Assembly (NCBI GenBank): GCA_014584295.1
Contig: JACTNC010000045.1
Span: 101,632 to 165,631 of the forward strand
DNA: 64,000 nucleotides
Direction: 5' to 3'
From: Verrucomicrobiota bacterium
GTDB taxonomy: Bacteria > Verrucomicrobiota > Verrucomicrobiia > Opitutales > Opitutaceae
Made by a program: the position numbers and the translations under genes. Shown piece after piece: positions 34,565 to 43,197 of this stretch; within the stretch, counting starts at the first letter, position 1; each line of letters opens with the position of its first letter. The notes beneath the pieces were generated by a model that saw only the letters and a list, made by a program, of their open reading frames with translations, did no database searches and had not been told where the DNA came from.

Positions 34565-35602
34565 ATGCCATCCCGAACCCTGCCCCGATCTTCCTCCGCG
34601 CTTCCGTTGGTTCTTGTGACCTCTTCAACCCGCCGCGAAGACCTCGCGCCCTTGGCGGGCAAGGCCCGTCTGATCATGGGACCTGGCGGTGGCGATACCA
34701 TGCCTAGAAAAGAGGTGCTTCGCCACGCTCAGAAACTTTCCGCCATCATATGTCGCGGAGAACTCCAGATCGACGCCGAACTCCTTGAGCGCGCGCCCAA
34801 CCTCCGCATTGTCGCAAGCGCTTCGGTAGGTGTGGACAAACTCGACCTGCCGCGCATGGAGCAGTTGGGCGTTTTTGCCACCAACGCACCGGACTACTTT
34901 GTCGAGGCAACGGCCGATTATACGATCGGCGCCATCATTTCGCTGCTGCGTCGCCTGCCGGCGGCGGATCGCTATGTGCGAGCTGGCCGGTGGCGCAGCT
35001 TTCAGCCGGGGGCATGGGACGGCGCCCTCTTGCACGGCAAAGTCCTTGGACTGATTGGATACGGAGCCATCGGACGCGCGGTCGCGAGACGCGCTGAGGC
35101 ATTCGGACTCAACGTGGTCCATCATCGCCGCACCGTGTCACAGGAACCTGGATACACCCCGCTCCCCGAATTACTGGCCCGCTCGGACATTGTCTCCCTG
35201 CACGTTCCCTTGAACGACGATTCCCGAACGCTCATCAATGCCGCGAGGATCCGACGGATGAAGAGGGGCGCCTACCTGATCAACGTCTCGCGCGGACCGG
35301 TCGTCGATGAAAAGGCATTGATATCCGCCCTCGAGTCAGGCCGCCTCGCCGGCGCGGCACTCGACGTGTTTGCCGACGAACCCCGCGTGCCACAGGCCCT
35401 GCGCCGCCTTCCCAACACCCTTCTCACACCGCATTTGGGCGGAGGCACTATCGAGAGCCGCCGGCACTCAAGCCTCACCTGCGCAACCGCTGTGGCACGG
35501 GTTCTTTCGGGGCAGCGGCCAGAGAATCTGAAGAACAACCCGTCCGACCAATCTCTCCAGAGATGGCTCCTCCCTCCCGGCAATCGAATCACCGCCCGAT
35601 GA
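34565..35602 (+). CDS. D-2-hydroxyacid dehydrogenase (GhrB-like)
   Basis: A 345-aa NAD(P)-dependent reductase. The NAD fold shows LGLIGYGAIGRAVARRAEAFG near residue 160. The catalytic Arg lies in INVSRGPVVDE, the Glu in VFADEPRVP and the His in LLTPHLGGG. SASVGVDKLDLP is also typical. Likely substrates are hydroxypyruvate, glyoxylate or 2-keto-gluconate-type acids. The ATG at 34565 is preferred because the longer frame has no homology. It overlaps the transporter gene by 4 bp (ATGA) and is first in the presumed dgo-type operon. Confidence 0.9.
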   Translation: MPSRTLPRSSSALPLVLVTSSTRREDLAPLAGKARLIMGPGGGDTMPRKEVLRHAQKLSAIICRGELQIDAELLERAPNLRIVASASVGVDKLDLPRMEQLGVFATNAPDYFVEATADYTIGAIISLLRRLPAADRYVRAGRWRSFQPGAWDGALLHGKVLGLIGYGAIGRAVARRAEAFGLNVVHHRRTVSQEPGYTPLPELLARSDIVSLHVPLNDDSRTLINAARIRRMKRGAYLINVSRGPVVDEKALISALESGRLAGAALDVFADEPRVPQALRRLPNTLLTPHLGGGTIESRRHSSLTCATAVARVLSGQRPENLKNNPSDQSLQRWLLPPGNRITAR

Positions 35603-36906
35603 GCACCCCATACGTCCATGAACCCAGTCTCATTCGGAAAATCAGCCTCCGTCTGCTGCCGTTTCTGATGCTCCTCTACCTGGTCGCGTACATCGACCGG
35701 GCAAACATCTCCGTGGCCGCCCTGCAGATGAATGCGGACCTTGGCCTGAGCGCCAGGATGTACGGGCTGGGTGCCGGCCTTTTCTACGTCACGTACATTC
35801 TCTTCGAGGTGCCGAGCAATGTCATCCTTGCGCGAGTGGGCGCTCGCCGCTGGATCGCTCGCATCATGCTGACCTGGGGAATGATTGCAGCGGGCATGGC
35901 CTTCATCCATACCGCGGGGCAGCTCTATGTGATGCGGCTCCTGCTCGGTGCGGCCGAAGCGGGCTTCACGCCGGGCATCATCTACTACCTGAGCCGCTGG
36001 TTTCCCTCCCGCCACCGCGCCGGCGCTCTTTCCTACTTCTATATCGCCGCGGCACTGGCATCCGTTGTTGGCCTCCCCCTTTCAGGCGCGCTCCTGAATC
36101 TCGACGGCTGGCACGGCTTCGCCGGCTGGCGCTGGCTCTATTTCTTGGAGGGCGTTCCAGCAATGATGCTGGGGGTCGTGGTCTTCTACTACCTTCCGGA
36201 CCGCCCCGCGCGCGCACGCTGGCTTTCGCGCGACCAGGCTGACTGGCTCGAGAACACGATAGCCGACGAGTCCGCTGCGGCTCCTGCCGCGAGATCGCAC
36301 GCCGCCGGATTGCGCCGCGCATTCAGCGATGGCCGCGTGTGGCTCCTCAGCCTGTTCTGGCTGCTGCAGGCATTCGGCACCATTGGGGTCACCCTCTTTC
36401 TTCCCCAGATCATCAAGAGTATCTCCAACGCGGGCAACTTCCTGGTCAGTCTCCTCTCCGCCCTGCCCTTCGTCTTCGCCTGCCTCTTCATGTATGCGAA
36501 CGGCCGCCATTCGGATCGCACGGGAGAGCGGCGCTGGCACCTGGGGCTGCCGCTCATGGTCTCCGGTGTCCTGCTCGCGACAGCCACATTCAGCGACAAT
36601 CACACCTTCGCCTACATCCTCCTCGTCCTCGCAGTTGGCTTCAACTGGGCCGTCACGCCGGTTTTCTGGGCGGTGACAACCGAGTACCTCGCAGGCGGCG
36701 TTGCCGCAGCGGGCTCAATCGCGCTCATCAACTCAGTGGCCAACCTCGCCGGCGTCGGTCTTCCTCCCGCAATGGGATGGATCCGGGATCACCGGGGCAG
36801 CTACGAACTCGCCCTGCTGGCAATCGCTCTCGCCCTCTTCCTCGGCGGACTCCTGGGGCACGCCCTCGCTGCAAAGAAACCACCCGCCATCGCACATCAG
36901 GTTTAG
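35599..36906 (+). CDS. MFS transporter, anion:cation symporter type
   Basis: A 435-aa inner-membrane protein with about 12 hydrophobic segments. The start region RLLPFLMLLYLVAYIDRANISVAAL and FYVTYILFEVPSNVILARVGARRWI are hallmarks of the ACS family, which includes hexuronate and galactonate carriers (ExuT, DgoT, tartrate transporters). The position between a hydroxyacid dehydrogenase and dgoD supports uptake of an aldonate or uronate together with protons. It is translationally coupled to the upstream gene by ATGA. Confidence 0.93.
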   Translation: MSTPYVHEPSLIRKISLRLLPFLMLLYLVAYIDRANISVAALQMNADLGLSARMYGLGAGLFYVTYILFEVPSNVILARVGARRWIARIMLTWGMIAAGMAFIHTAGQLYVMRLLLGAAEAGFTPGIIYYLSRWFPSRHRAGALSYFYIAAALASVVGLPLSGALLNLDGWHGFAGWRWLYFLEGVPAMMLGVVVFYYLPDRPARARWLSRDQADWLENTIADESAAAPAARSHAAGLRRAFSDGRVWLLSLFWLLQAFGTIGVTLFLPQIIKSISNAGNFLVSLLSALPFVFACLFMYANGRHSDRTGERRWHLGLPLMVSGVLLATATFSDNHTFAYILLVLAVGFNWAVTPVFWAVTTEYLAGGVAAAGSIALINSVANLAGVGLPPAMGWIRDHRGSYELALLAIALALFLGGLLGHALAAKKPPAIAHQV

Positions 36907-36984
36907 GCAGGGATCAAACCCTCTCCGGCTCTCGCTCTCTCCTTTTCAAGCAGCCGATCTCCTGTCCATACTTCCGCGACCCAA

Positions 36985-38103
36985 ATGAAAATCACACGAT
37001 TGGAAACTTTCCATGTTCGTCCACGCTGGCTCCTGGTCCGCGTGCATACCGACTCAGGACTGAGCGGCTGGGGCGAGGCAACCCTCGAGGCCCGTTCTCT
37101 CACTGTGGAGACGATGGTTCATGAAATGAGCCAATGGCTTGTGGGACAGGACCCTCGCCGCATCGAACATATCTGGCAGACTCTCCATCGCGGAAGTTTC
37201 TATCGGGGCGGACCCGTTCACGGGTCGGCCATCGCGGGTATCGACATCGCCCTCTGGGACATCCTCGGAAAGAGCCTCGGCGCTCCCGTGCATCAATTGC
37301 TTGGTGGACGAGTCCGCGACAAGATCCGCATGTATGCGTGGACCGACGCCGGCACCGCGGATGACTACGTGAATTCGGTCCGCGATCTGCGAGATCGCCG
37401 CGGGCTCACCGCATTCAAGTACAATGCCACGGGGCAGATGCGCCCGATCTCCTCGCCTGCCGCGATCGAAACCGCGGTCACACGCTTCAAGAACCTTCGA
37501 GCCGTCGTGGGACCTGACATCGACATCGCCGCAGATTTCCATGGGCGCCTGACTTTCGCGGATGCAAAGCGTCTGTTGGGTCGGCTCGAGGAATTTCATC
37601 CCCTCTTCATCGAAGAACCCATCCTGCCAGGGGACCCGGAAGGCATGCGCCTGATCGCCGAATCCACCCGCATTCCCATCGCCGCCGGAGAGCGTCTGTT
37701 TACGCGCTGGGACTTCCAGCCGCTGTTCGACCGGCGAGCCATCAGCGTCGCCCAGCCTGATCTCGCCCACGCAGGTGGCATTTCCGAAACCCGCCGCATC
37801 GCGGCACTCGCGGAGTCACGCGACATCCTTGTTGCGCCTCACTGCCCTGTGGGACCCGTCGGACTGGCTGCATCACTGCAAATCGACGCGGCCTGCCCCA
37901 ATTTTCTCATCCAGGAACACGTCACGCTGGGTGAATCCCTGCTCGTCAAACCGTTTGTCACCGACAGCGGATTCCTCAAGGTGCCGGAGGGCCCGGGACT
38001 CGGGATCGAAATCGACGAGAAGAAGCTGGCTGCCGAAAAGTTCGACGGCGTCTGGCACAATCCCCGCTACACCGCCGAGGACAATGCATTCGCCGAATGG
38101 TAA
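36985..38103 (+). CDS. dgoD: D-galactonate dehydratase-like enolase-superfamily enzyme
   Basis: A 372-aa enzyme that should dehydrate D-galactonate, or a close aldonate, to the 2-keto-3-deoxy acid. It resembles E. coli DgoD throughout: MKITRLETFHVRPRW at the start, SFYRGGPVHGSAIAGIDIALWDI, IAADFHGRL with metal Asp and catalytic His, FIEEPILPGD with metal Glu, IAAGERLFTRWDF, QPDLAHAGG, and APHCPVGPVGLAA with the second catalytic His. The ending DNAFAEW also matches. It lies 14 bp before dgoK. Other acid-sugar dehydratases of this subgroup are possible. Confidence 0.9.
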   Translation: MKITRLETFHVRPRWLLVRVHTDSGLSGWGEATLEARSLTVETMVHEMSQWLVGQDPRRIEHIWQTLHRGSFYRGGPVHGSAIAGIDIALWDILGKSLGAPVHQLLGGRVRDKIRMYAWTDAGTADDYVNSVRDLRDRRGLTAFKYNATGQMRPISSPAAIETAVTRFKNLRAVVGPDIDIAADFHGRLTFADAKRLLGRLEEFHPLFIEEPILPGDPEGMRLIAESTRIPIAAGERLFTRWDFQPLFDRRAISVAQPDLAHAGGISETRRIAALAESRDILVAPHCPVGPVGLAASLQIDAACPNFLIQEHVTLGESLLVKPFVTDSGFLKVPEGPGLGIEIDEKKLAAEKFDGVWHNPRYTAEDNAFAEW

Positions 38104-38116
38104 GGCTTTGCCCGCG

Positions 38117-39040
38117 GTGCCGCTGCTGCTTTCCTGCGATTGGGGGACCTCGAGTTTCCGGCTGCGGCTCGTAAACCGGAGAACGGCCCGGATCGAGGCC
38201 GAGCACGCAACAGAGGACGGCGCCAAACCCATCGCTGCGGCCACAACCTCTGTCGCAGCACGCCACAGGGCCTTCCGCGAAGTGTTGCAGCGCGGCCTCG
38301 ACACGCTCGGGGTCGCGGATCGGACGGATATTCCCCTCGTCATCTCTGGCATGGCCTGCTCAACGATCGGCTGGCAACCGCTCGGCTATGCCTCGCTTCC
38401 GGCCCGACTCTCGGGGAAGGATTTCGTCGTTGCCGACAGGCGCATCCAAGGTCGCCAGGTGCGATTTGTCTCCGGACTGCGGGCAGCCTGTGATGTCATG
38501 CGCGGCGAGGAATGCGAACTGACGGGGCTTTTCGCATCCCCGAGCCGCCAGTCACTCGCCCTGGACTGCCTCGTCGTGATGCCAGGCACGCATTCGAAAC
38601 ATGTCCGCGTCCGAAGGGGCCGCATCACCGATTTCTGCACGCATCCCACGGGGGAGCTCTTTGAAATCCTGTCGAAACACAGCACGTTTGGAGGCAAGCC
38701 TGGTCGGACATTTTCGGCGCGTTCCTTTCGTGCAGGCATCGAAGCGGTCCAGCGCTCCGGGGTGGGTCCCGCACTCTTCAGGACGCGCGCCCGGACCGTA
38801 CTTGGGTACATGCCTGCCGAGCAAAGCGCCGATTTCCTCAGTGGAGCACTGATCGGAGCCGAGATCGCAAGCCTTCCGCGTGACATTCCGATTGTGCTCG
38901 CGGCCGCGCGAACCCTTGCCCGCAGATACGCTCTCGCGGTGCAATTGCTCCGACCGCAGGGCCTGCTCATCCGCATCGCACCGGCCGAGGTGGCACACGC
39001 TGTGGTGCGCGGTCATCTGCAGCTTGCGTCAGGCCTGTAG
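38117..39040 (+). CDS. dgoK: 2-dehydro-3-deoxygalactonokinase-like kinase
   Basis: A 307-aa kinase of the DgoK family that phosphorylates 2-keto-3-deoxygalactonate at O6. The ATP-fold start is LLSCDWGTSSFRLRLV, with the usual DWG. VISGMACSTIGW corresponds to the family SGMIGSxxGW motif, and VMPGTHSKHVRVRRGRITDFCTHPTGELFE is characteristic. No ATG lies at the right place; the GTG at 38117 or TTG at 38108 must be used, and GTG gives the best alignment. It is the last gene of the operon. No DgoA-type aldolase gene is in the window. Confidence 0.9.
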   Translation: MPLLLSCDWGTSSFRLRLVNRRTARIEAEHATEDGAKPIAAATTSVAARHRAFREVLQRGLDTLGVADRTDIPLVISGMACSTIGWQPLGYASLPARLSGKDFVVADRRIQGRQVRFVSGLRAACDVMRGEECELTGLFASPSRQSLALDCLVVMPGTHSKHVRVRRGRITDFCTHPTGELFEILSKHSTFGGKPGRTFSARSFRAGIEAVQRSGVGPALFRTRARTVLGYMPAEQSADFLSGALIGAEIASLPRDIPIVLAAARTLARRYALAVQLLRPQGLLIRIAPAEVAHAVVRGHLQLASGL

Positions 39041-39087
39041 GCCTGGGCGGCGCCCATTCTGGCGCCGGCGAACCCTTTCGATCTGAA

Positions 39088-39954
39088 TCATTTCCCTGGA
39101 GAAGCTGCCCGGGTGATCCTGCCCGTGATAACCTGCCGCTCGCGCTTGAGCACGAGGTGAATCACCCCGGGTTCCACAGGATCCCAAACAAAAGCCTGCC
39201 CTTCCGCGGTCACCGGCACGGTCGCCACCCATTTAAGCGTCGACCCTGCATCGGGAAATTCGAGCACACACAACGCCTTCTCATCATGGCCCGAAACGAA
39301 TAGGAAGCCTCCGGGCCCGATCGCACCACCCGAGATGCCGAAGCCCCGACCACCAAGATACGCGATCACCCCCGAAGGGAAAACCCACCCCCTGCCCGTT
39401 GGCGCCCAGTCGTCCGTGTACTCAACAAGTCGCGTCCACTCCGGCCCCTTCCCCGGCTCTCCCCCTCGCCCGGCATAGTGGACGAAACACGCGATCCAGT
39501 GATCCGAGCGACGGTCTATCCACGTGAGCGAACCATCAGTCCGCCCGAAACTGACCGCTCCCACATGCTTGAGCGTCGCTGGATCCCAAAGCTCCACCGA
39601 ACTCACATGAGGCACCGCCGGATAGTTCGAATGCGCACCGTGAAGCTGCCCGATGTACACAACTCCGGCATTGATATGCGTCAGCGGCTGACCTTCTGGA
39701 CAGCTCCAGGTGGCCACGCGCTCACCCGTCGCCTTGCGGTATTTCCCGATGTCGTGATTGGATATCACATAAAGGTAATCCCGGTCCGCCGCCACACCTT
39801 GCCTGGCCTCCGGTGCAGGAAAACGCCGGACCTCCTCGAACCGCCATCCCTCCGGGCCCGGCACACGCTCAGCCGCCCAGACGACTGCAGGCAGGAAACA
39901 AAACATCAGAAGAATGGCGCGCTTGATGGTCATCGGAATGGGATTGGATTGCAT
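39088..39954 (-). CDS. Secreted beta-propeller-like protein of unknown function
   Basis: A 288-aa protein with a signal peptide (IKRAILLMFCFLPAVVWAAE). Its repeats such as YLYVISNHDIGKY, VVYIGQLHG and GFLFVSGHDEKALCVLEFPDAG suggest a WD/YVTN-like beta-propeller. No family is recognised. The start could be 39954 or the ATG at 39933; neither has a clear ribosome-binding site. An operator-like palindrome lies about 130 bp upstream, linking it to the LacI-controlled locus. It is convergent with dgoK. Confidence 0.7.
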   Translation of the reverse strand: MQSNPIPMTIKRAILLMFCFLPAVVWAAERVPGPEGWRFEEVRRFPAPEARQGVAADRDYLYVISNHDIGKYRKATGERVATWSCPEGQPLTHINAGVVYIGQLHGAHSNYPAVPHVSSVELWDPATLKHVGAVSFGRTDGSLTWIDRRSDHWIACFVHYAGRGGEPGKGPEWTRLVEYTDDWAPTGRGWVFPSGVIAYLGGRGFGISGGAIGPGGFLFVSGHDEKALCVLEFPDAGSTLKWVATVPVTAEGQAFVWDPVEPGVIHLVLKRERQVITGRITRAASPGK

Positions 39955-40082
39955 GGCGGACGGCACCGCACGTGGCAGCGAGAGCACGATGGGACGCACA
40001 GTTCGATCAGGACAGGCTGGGTTGATTTGACGAAACACCTGCCAGTTATCCAGAGCGCACCGGCGCTGGCAACCCTCGGCCC

Positions 40083-40097
40083 GTGTTATGATAGCAC
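40083..40097. promoter_or_regulatory. Operator-like palindrome 3, overlapping the end of the HPS-like gene
   Basis: GTGTTATGATAGCAC is a near-palindrome. On the minus strand it overlaps the TAA stop codon of the HPS-like gene and lies upstream of the secreted propeller gene. It matches sites 1 and 2, giving a consensus GTGTTATSATARCAC. Confidence 0.75.
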
Positions 40098-40814
40098 TTC
40101 CCCGCGTCTTTCCTTTCCAACCGGCACATCCCCAAAGCCGTGAACACGCTCGCAAATCTTCCGAAGAATTGATTCCAGATCGCCGCCCGCTGCCTTGAAC
40201 TGGTCTGCATCAACCGTGAGAGGTGCTCCCAGGACGACAAGCGGAGCACCGTAGCTGGGTGTCTGCATCGCCTGCTCGAGGGTGAGCCCACCGACAGCCT
40301 GCACCGGAACGCTGACCGCAGCGACCACTTCGCGCAGGCAATCCAGGGGGCTGGGCATCCTCAGCCCTGCAGCGGCGATTCCGCGCCGCTCATCATAGCC
40401 GATATGGTGAATGACGTAGTCACAGCCAAAATCCTCCAGCAGGCGCGCACCGGCCACCCAATCCTCACAACCGAGATTGTCACCCATCACCTTGACATTG
40501 TGGTCGCTCCCCGCCTTCACCACACAGCGCAGCGTCTCCCGGTGGGCCCGCGCCATCACGACCACATGCGTTGCGCCCGCCCGGGCCATCATCTCCGCCT
40601 CGAGATAGCCCCCGTCCATCGTCTTGAGATCTGCGACGATAGGAGTCGTGGGAAACCGCTCGCGCAGCCTGCGGACGCCGTGAAGCCCTTCCGCTAGGAT
40701 GAGCGGAGTCCCTGCCTCCAGCCAATCCACCCCGGCCCGCACCGCGATTTCGGCCGTGCGAACTGCTTCATCCAGGTCGATGATGTCGAGGGAAATTTGT
40801 ACAATTGGACGCAT
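40086..40814 (-). CDS. HPS/KGPDC-like (orotidine phosphate decarboxylase superfamily) enzyme
   Basis: A 242-aa TIM-barrel enzyme. ISLDIIDLDEAV and EAGTPLI near the start and VADLKTMDGGYLEAEMM near residue 64 match the DxKxxD active site of 3-hexulose-6-phosphate synthase and 3-keto-L-gulonate-6-phosphate decarboxylase. Further signs are VKVMGDN and VPVQAVGGLTLEQA. It may be an aldolase or decarboxylase for a sugar phosphate; which one is open. The ATG at 40814 is preferred. It runs away from engB and toward the propeller gene. Confidence 0.85.
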   Translation of the reverse strand: MRPIVQISLDIIDLDEAVRTAEIAVRAGVDWLEAGTPLILAEGLHGVRRLRERFPTTPIVADLKTMDGGYLEAEMMARAGATHVVVMARAHRETLRCVVKAGSDHNVKVMGDNLGCEDWVAGARLLEDFGCDYVIHHIGYDERRGIAAAGLRMPSPLDCLREVVAAVSVPVQAVGGLTLEQAMQTPSYGAPLVVLGAPLTVDADQFKAAGGDLESILRKICERVHGFGDVPVGKERRGEVLS

Positions 40815-41023
40815 GGAGAATGAAAGGGGAGCTTCGAGAAACCACACCTTACTGATCCGAGCCTCCCGCTGGCGATCCGATTCCTCTCCAGCCTTCAAGA
40901 CCGCGGCTATTGGTCGATGTTTGCTCGGCCAGCATTCCGCATTGCCAATTGTCAAAATCCCTTCGGCGATGCTCGCGCTCCGCCTCATCCACAGTCAACT
41001 TTTTCGTTACGCCTGTTTCCTTC

Positions 41024-41617
41024 ATGAAAATCAAATCGGCAGAGTTTCTTGTCAGCGCGCCCAATCTGGATGCTGCCCCGAGGTCCAGTTTTCCGGAAAT
41101 TGCCTTCATAGGACGCTCAAACGTGGGCAAGTCATCGTTGATCAATCTGCTGACCGGCCACCGCGATCTCGCAAAGGTTTCCGCGACTCCGGGCAAGACC
41201 GTGCTTATGAATTTCTTCAGAATCAATGGAAACTGGCTGCTCGTCGACCTGCCCGGATATGGCTACGCCAAGGTGGCTAAGGCGGAACGGGCCGGATTCA
41301 ATGAGGCCGTGAACGACTATCTTGAGCGGCGCGAGAACCTCCGCCTGCTTTTTGTGCTGATCGATTCACGCCTCGCCCCCCAGGCGATCGATCTGGAGTT
41401 TATCGAGTGGATCTATCAGCTCAAGATCGACTACGCCCTGGTTTTTACCAAGACGGACAAGCAGTCGCCTACCCGGACACGTGCTGCGGTCGCCACGTTC
41501 ATGGCAACGCTTGCCAAGCGGGGTTACCCTTCTCCGCCCTTCTTCCAGAGTTCGATCATCACCAAGGAAGGGCGCTCACAGCTCCTTGCGGCAATCGACG
41601 CCGCAATCCAAACTTAG
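41024..41617 (+). CDS. engB: Ribosome biogenesis GTP-binding protein YsxC/EngB
   Basis: A 197-aa small GTPase needed for 50S ribosome assembly. The motifs are complete: G1 GRSNVGKSS near residue 30, G2 region VSATPGKT, G3 DLPGYGYAKV, G4 TKTDKQ, and G5 near SSIITKEG. The ATG at 41024 gives the usual start MKIKSAEFLVSA; the frame extends upstream without homology. It is a single gene, divergent from the HPS-like gene. Confidence 0.96.
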   Translation: MKIKSAEFLVSAPNLDAAPRSSFPEIAFIGRSNVGKSSLINLLTGHRDLAKVSATPGKTVLMNFFRINGNWLLVDLPGYGYAKVAKAERAGFNEAVNDYLERRENLRLLFVLIDSRLAPQAIDLEFIEWIYQLKIDYALVFTKTDKQSPTRTRAAVATFMATLAKRGYPSPPFFQSSIITKEGRSQLLAAIDAAIQT

Positions 41618-41662
41618 CCTTCTGTGAGGCTCAACCGGCGCTGCCAAAGTCAGCGGCAGCGA

Positions 41663-42994
41663 TCAAAATGCCGTGACGACCTGATACACGCCGAGCGATC
41701 CCATTGCCGCGGCAGCGATCAATAGCCCCGCAAGGGAGGCGGGCGCGGCGCGCAAACCACGATGCGGATTTGTGAAATGGAAATAGACCGCCGCACCGGC
41801 AAGAAACGGAAGCATCATTCCCTGCCCGATCGCCCCAACGAACACAAGGTACACGGGATTGCCCGCCCACAGAAAGACTCCGGTGAAAAGTACCGGGAGG
41901 ATGACACATCCGATTTTGATCCACTTCACCCGCTCGGCCTGATCGCGATAGGTCTTCAAGCGCCACAATCCAAGCGCATCGGCAAACAAACGCGCATTCG
42001 ACGCCGTGCCTCCGAAAATGGTCGAATAAAGCACCGCGAGCGCTCCAACAACAAAGAGCCAGATGCTCCATTCGCCGAAGGTCGTCCGATACATGTGCGA
42101 GAGCGTCTCGATCATGTTGGCATTCTCAACCGTCATGTTCTTCGCATGAAGGACCGCCGCACCCAGGAGGTAAAAGGCCACGGTGGTTGACGTATAGAGC
42201 ACAAACGATGTCCACGCATCAATGCGCATCACCCGCAACCAGGCCTTCGCCCGCGCCTGCCATTCATTTGTGCCGTCATCCGGACCCAGTCGACGCCCGT
42301 AGCCCTTCTCAAGACACCAATACGGATAGTAAATCAACTCGGAAGCTCCGACTCCGATGAGACCGAAACATCCAAATGCCGTCGCCACGTTTGCCGGCAG
42401 TTGAAACGAAAACCCACTCGCAATCTGCGATCCCGTGATCGCATACGGTGTCGACTGAAGCGTTGCCACCGCGATGACGGTAGTGATCGTGAATCCAGCG
42501 ACCATGGCGGTGGAGGCTATCTCCACCAGGCGGTACCGTCCTATCACCAGCAGAACGGCACAACTCATGCCGACGGCGATCGCGAGTGGCTCGACTGCCA
42601 CTTTAAGCCCCGCCAGTTGAACCGCCGTTGCGGCGCCCCCCACCATGCCGGCGACTTGGGGGACCAGACAGACATACATCGCAAGCCAGATCCACAGAAC
42701 CCAGGAAACCACGAGGCGCGGACCCGGAAGTCCATTAAGTGCGACAAGCGTCGTCATGCCCCGCGTAATCGCATAGCGTCCGAGTTCGATCTGAACAAAC
42801 ACCTTGAGCAAACATCCCAGGATGATGAACCACAGAAGCCGGAACCCCACTTCGGCTCCCAGCTTTGGGGTGACGATCAACTCTCCTGAGCCGACGATGA
42901 TCGACGTGATGATGAGCCCGGGTCCCAACTGCCGGATCAGTCCCTTGAGCGAAGTCGGTGCCGGTTGAATTTCAGAGTCGGGCTGTGATGCCAT
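41663..42994 (-). CDS. NRAMP-like transporter with non-canonical metal site
   Basis: A 443-aa polytopic inner-membrane protein with about 11 hydrophobic segments. The first membrane region reads LGPGLIITSIIVGSGELIVTPKLGAEVGFRLLW. It aligns with NRAMP TM1, but the metal-binding DPGN is replaced by GSGE. The sixth-helix MPH motif is likewise absent (GVGASELIYYPYW). The substrate is therefore probably not the usual Mn/Fe; NRAMP-related Mg carriers also differ at these places. It is convergent with engB and divergent from the damaged LacI gene. Confidence 0.85.
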   Translation of the reverse strand: MASQPDSEIQPAPTSLKGLIRQLGPGLIITSIIVGSGELIVTPKLGAEVGFRLLWFIILGCLLKVFVQIELGRYAITRGMTTLVALNGLPGPRLVVSWVLWIWLAMYVCLVPQVAGMVGGAATAVQLAGLKVAVEPLAIAVGMSCAVLLVIGRYRLVEIASTAMVAGFTITTVIAVATLQSTPYAITGSQIASGFSFQLPANVATAFGCFGLIGVGASELIYYPYWCLEKGYGRRLGPDDGTNEWQARAKAWLRVMRIDAWTSFVLYTSTTVAFYLLGAAVLHAKNMTVENANMIETLSHMYRTTFGEWSIWLFVVGALAVLYSTIFGGTASNARLFADALGLWRLKTYRDQAERVKWIKIGCVILPVLFTGVFLWAGNPVYLVFVGAIGQGMMLPFLAGAAVYFHFTNPHRGLRAAPASLAGLLIAAAAMGSLGVYQVVTAF

Positions 42995-43081
42995 GGGGCC
43001 GCGTCAGAGTTGCGCATTTCTCCGCCGATACAAGCGGCAACGCTTCCTTCCGCAAAGATTGTCGAATTTGACCCGGAAAGT

Positions 43082-43093
43082 CTGAAATTTCAG
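43082..43093. promoter_or_regulatory. 12-bp palindrome upstream of second LacI gene
   Basis: CTGAAATTTCAG is a perfect 12-bp palindrome, about 105 bp before the LacI start and 90 bp from the NRAMP-like gene. It could be an operator, but I find no second copy near the TonB receptor, so the role is a guess. Confidence 0.3.
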
Positions 43094-43197
43094 CTAGTTC
43101 CAAACTCGATCCCCAATCGAAATTCAATTCGTCCACGGAGCGACCTCCTACCACAAATCGCATTTACCGCTAACCTCGATATCCGCAGATTGAGCCG

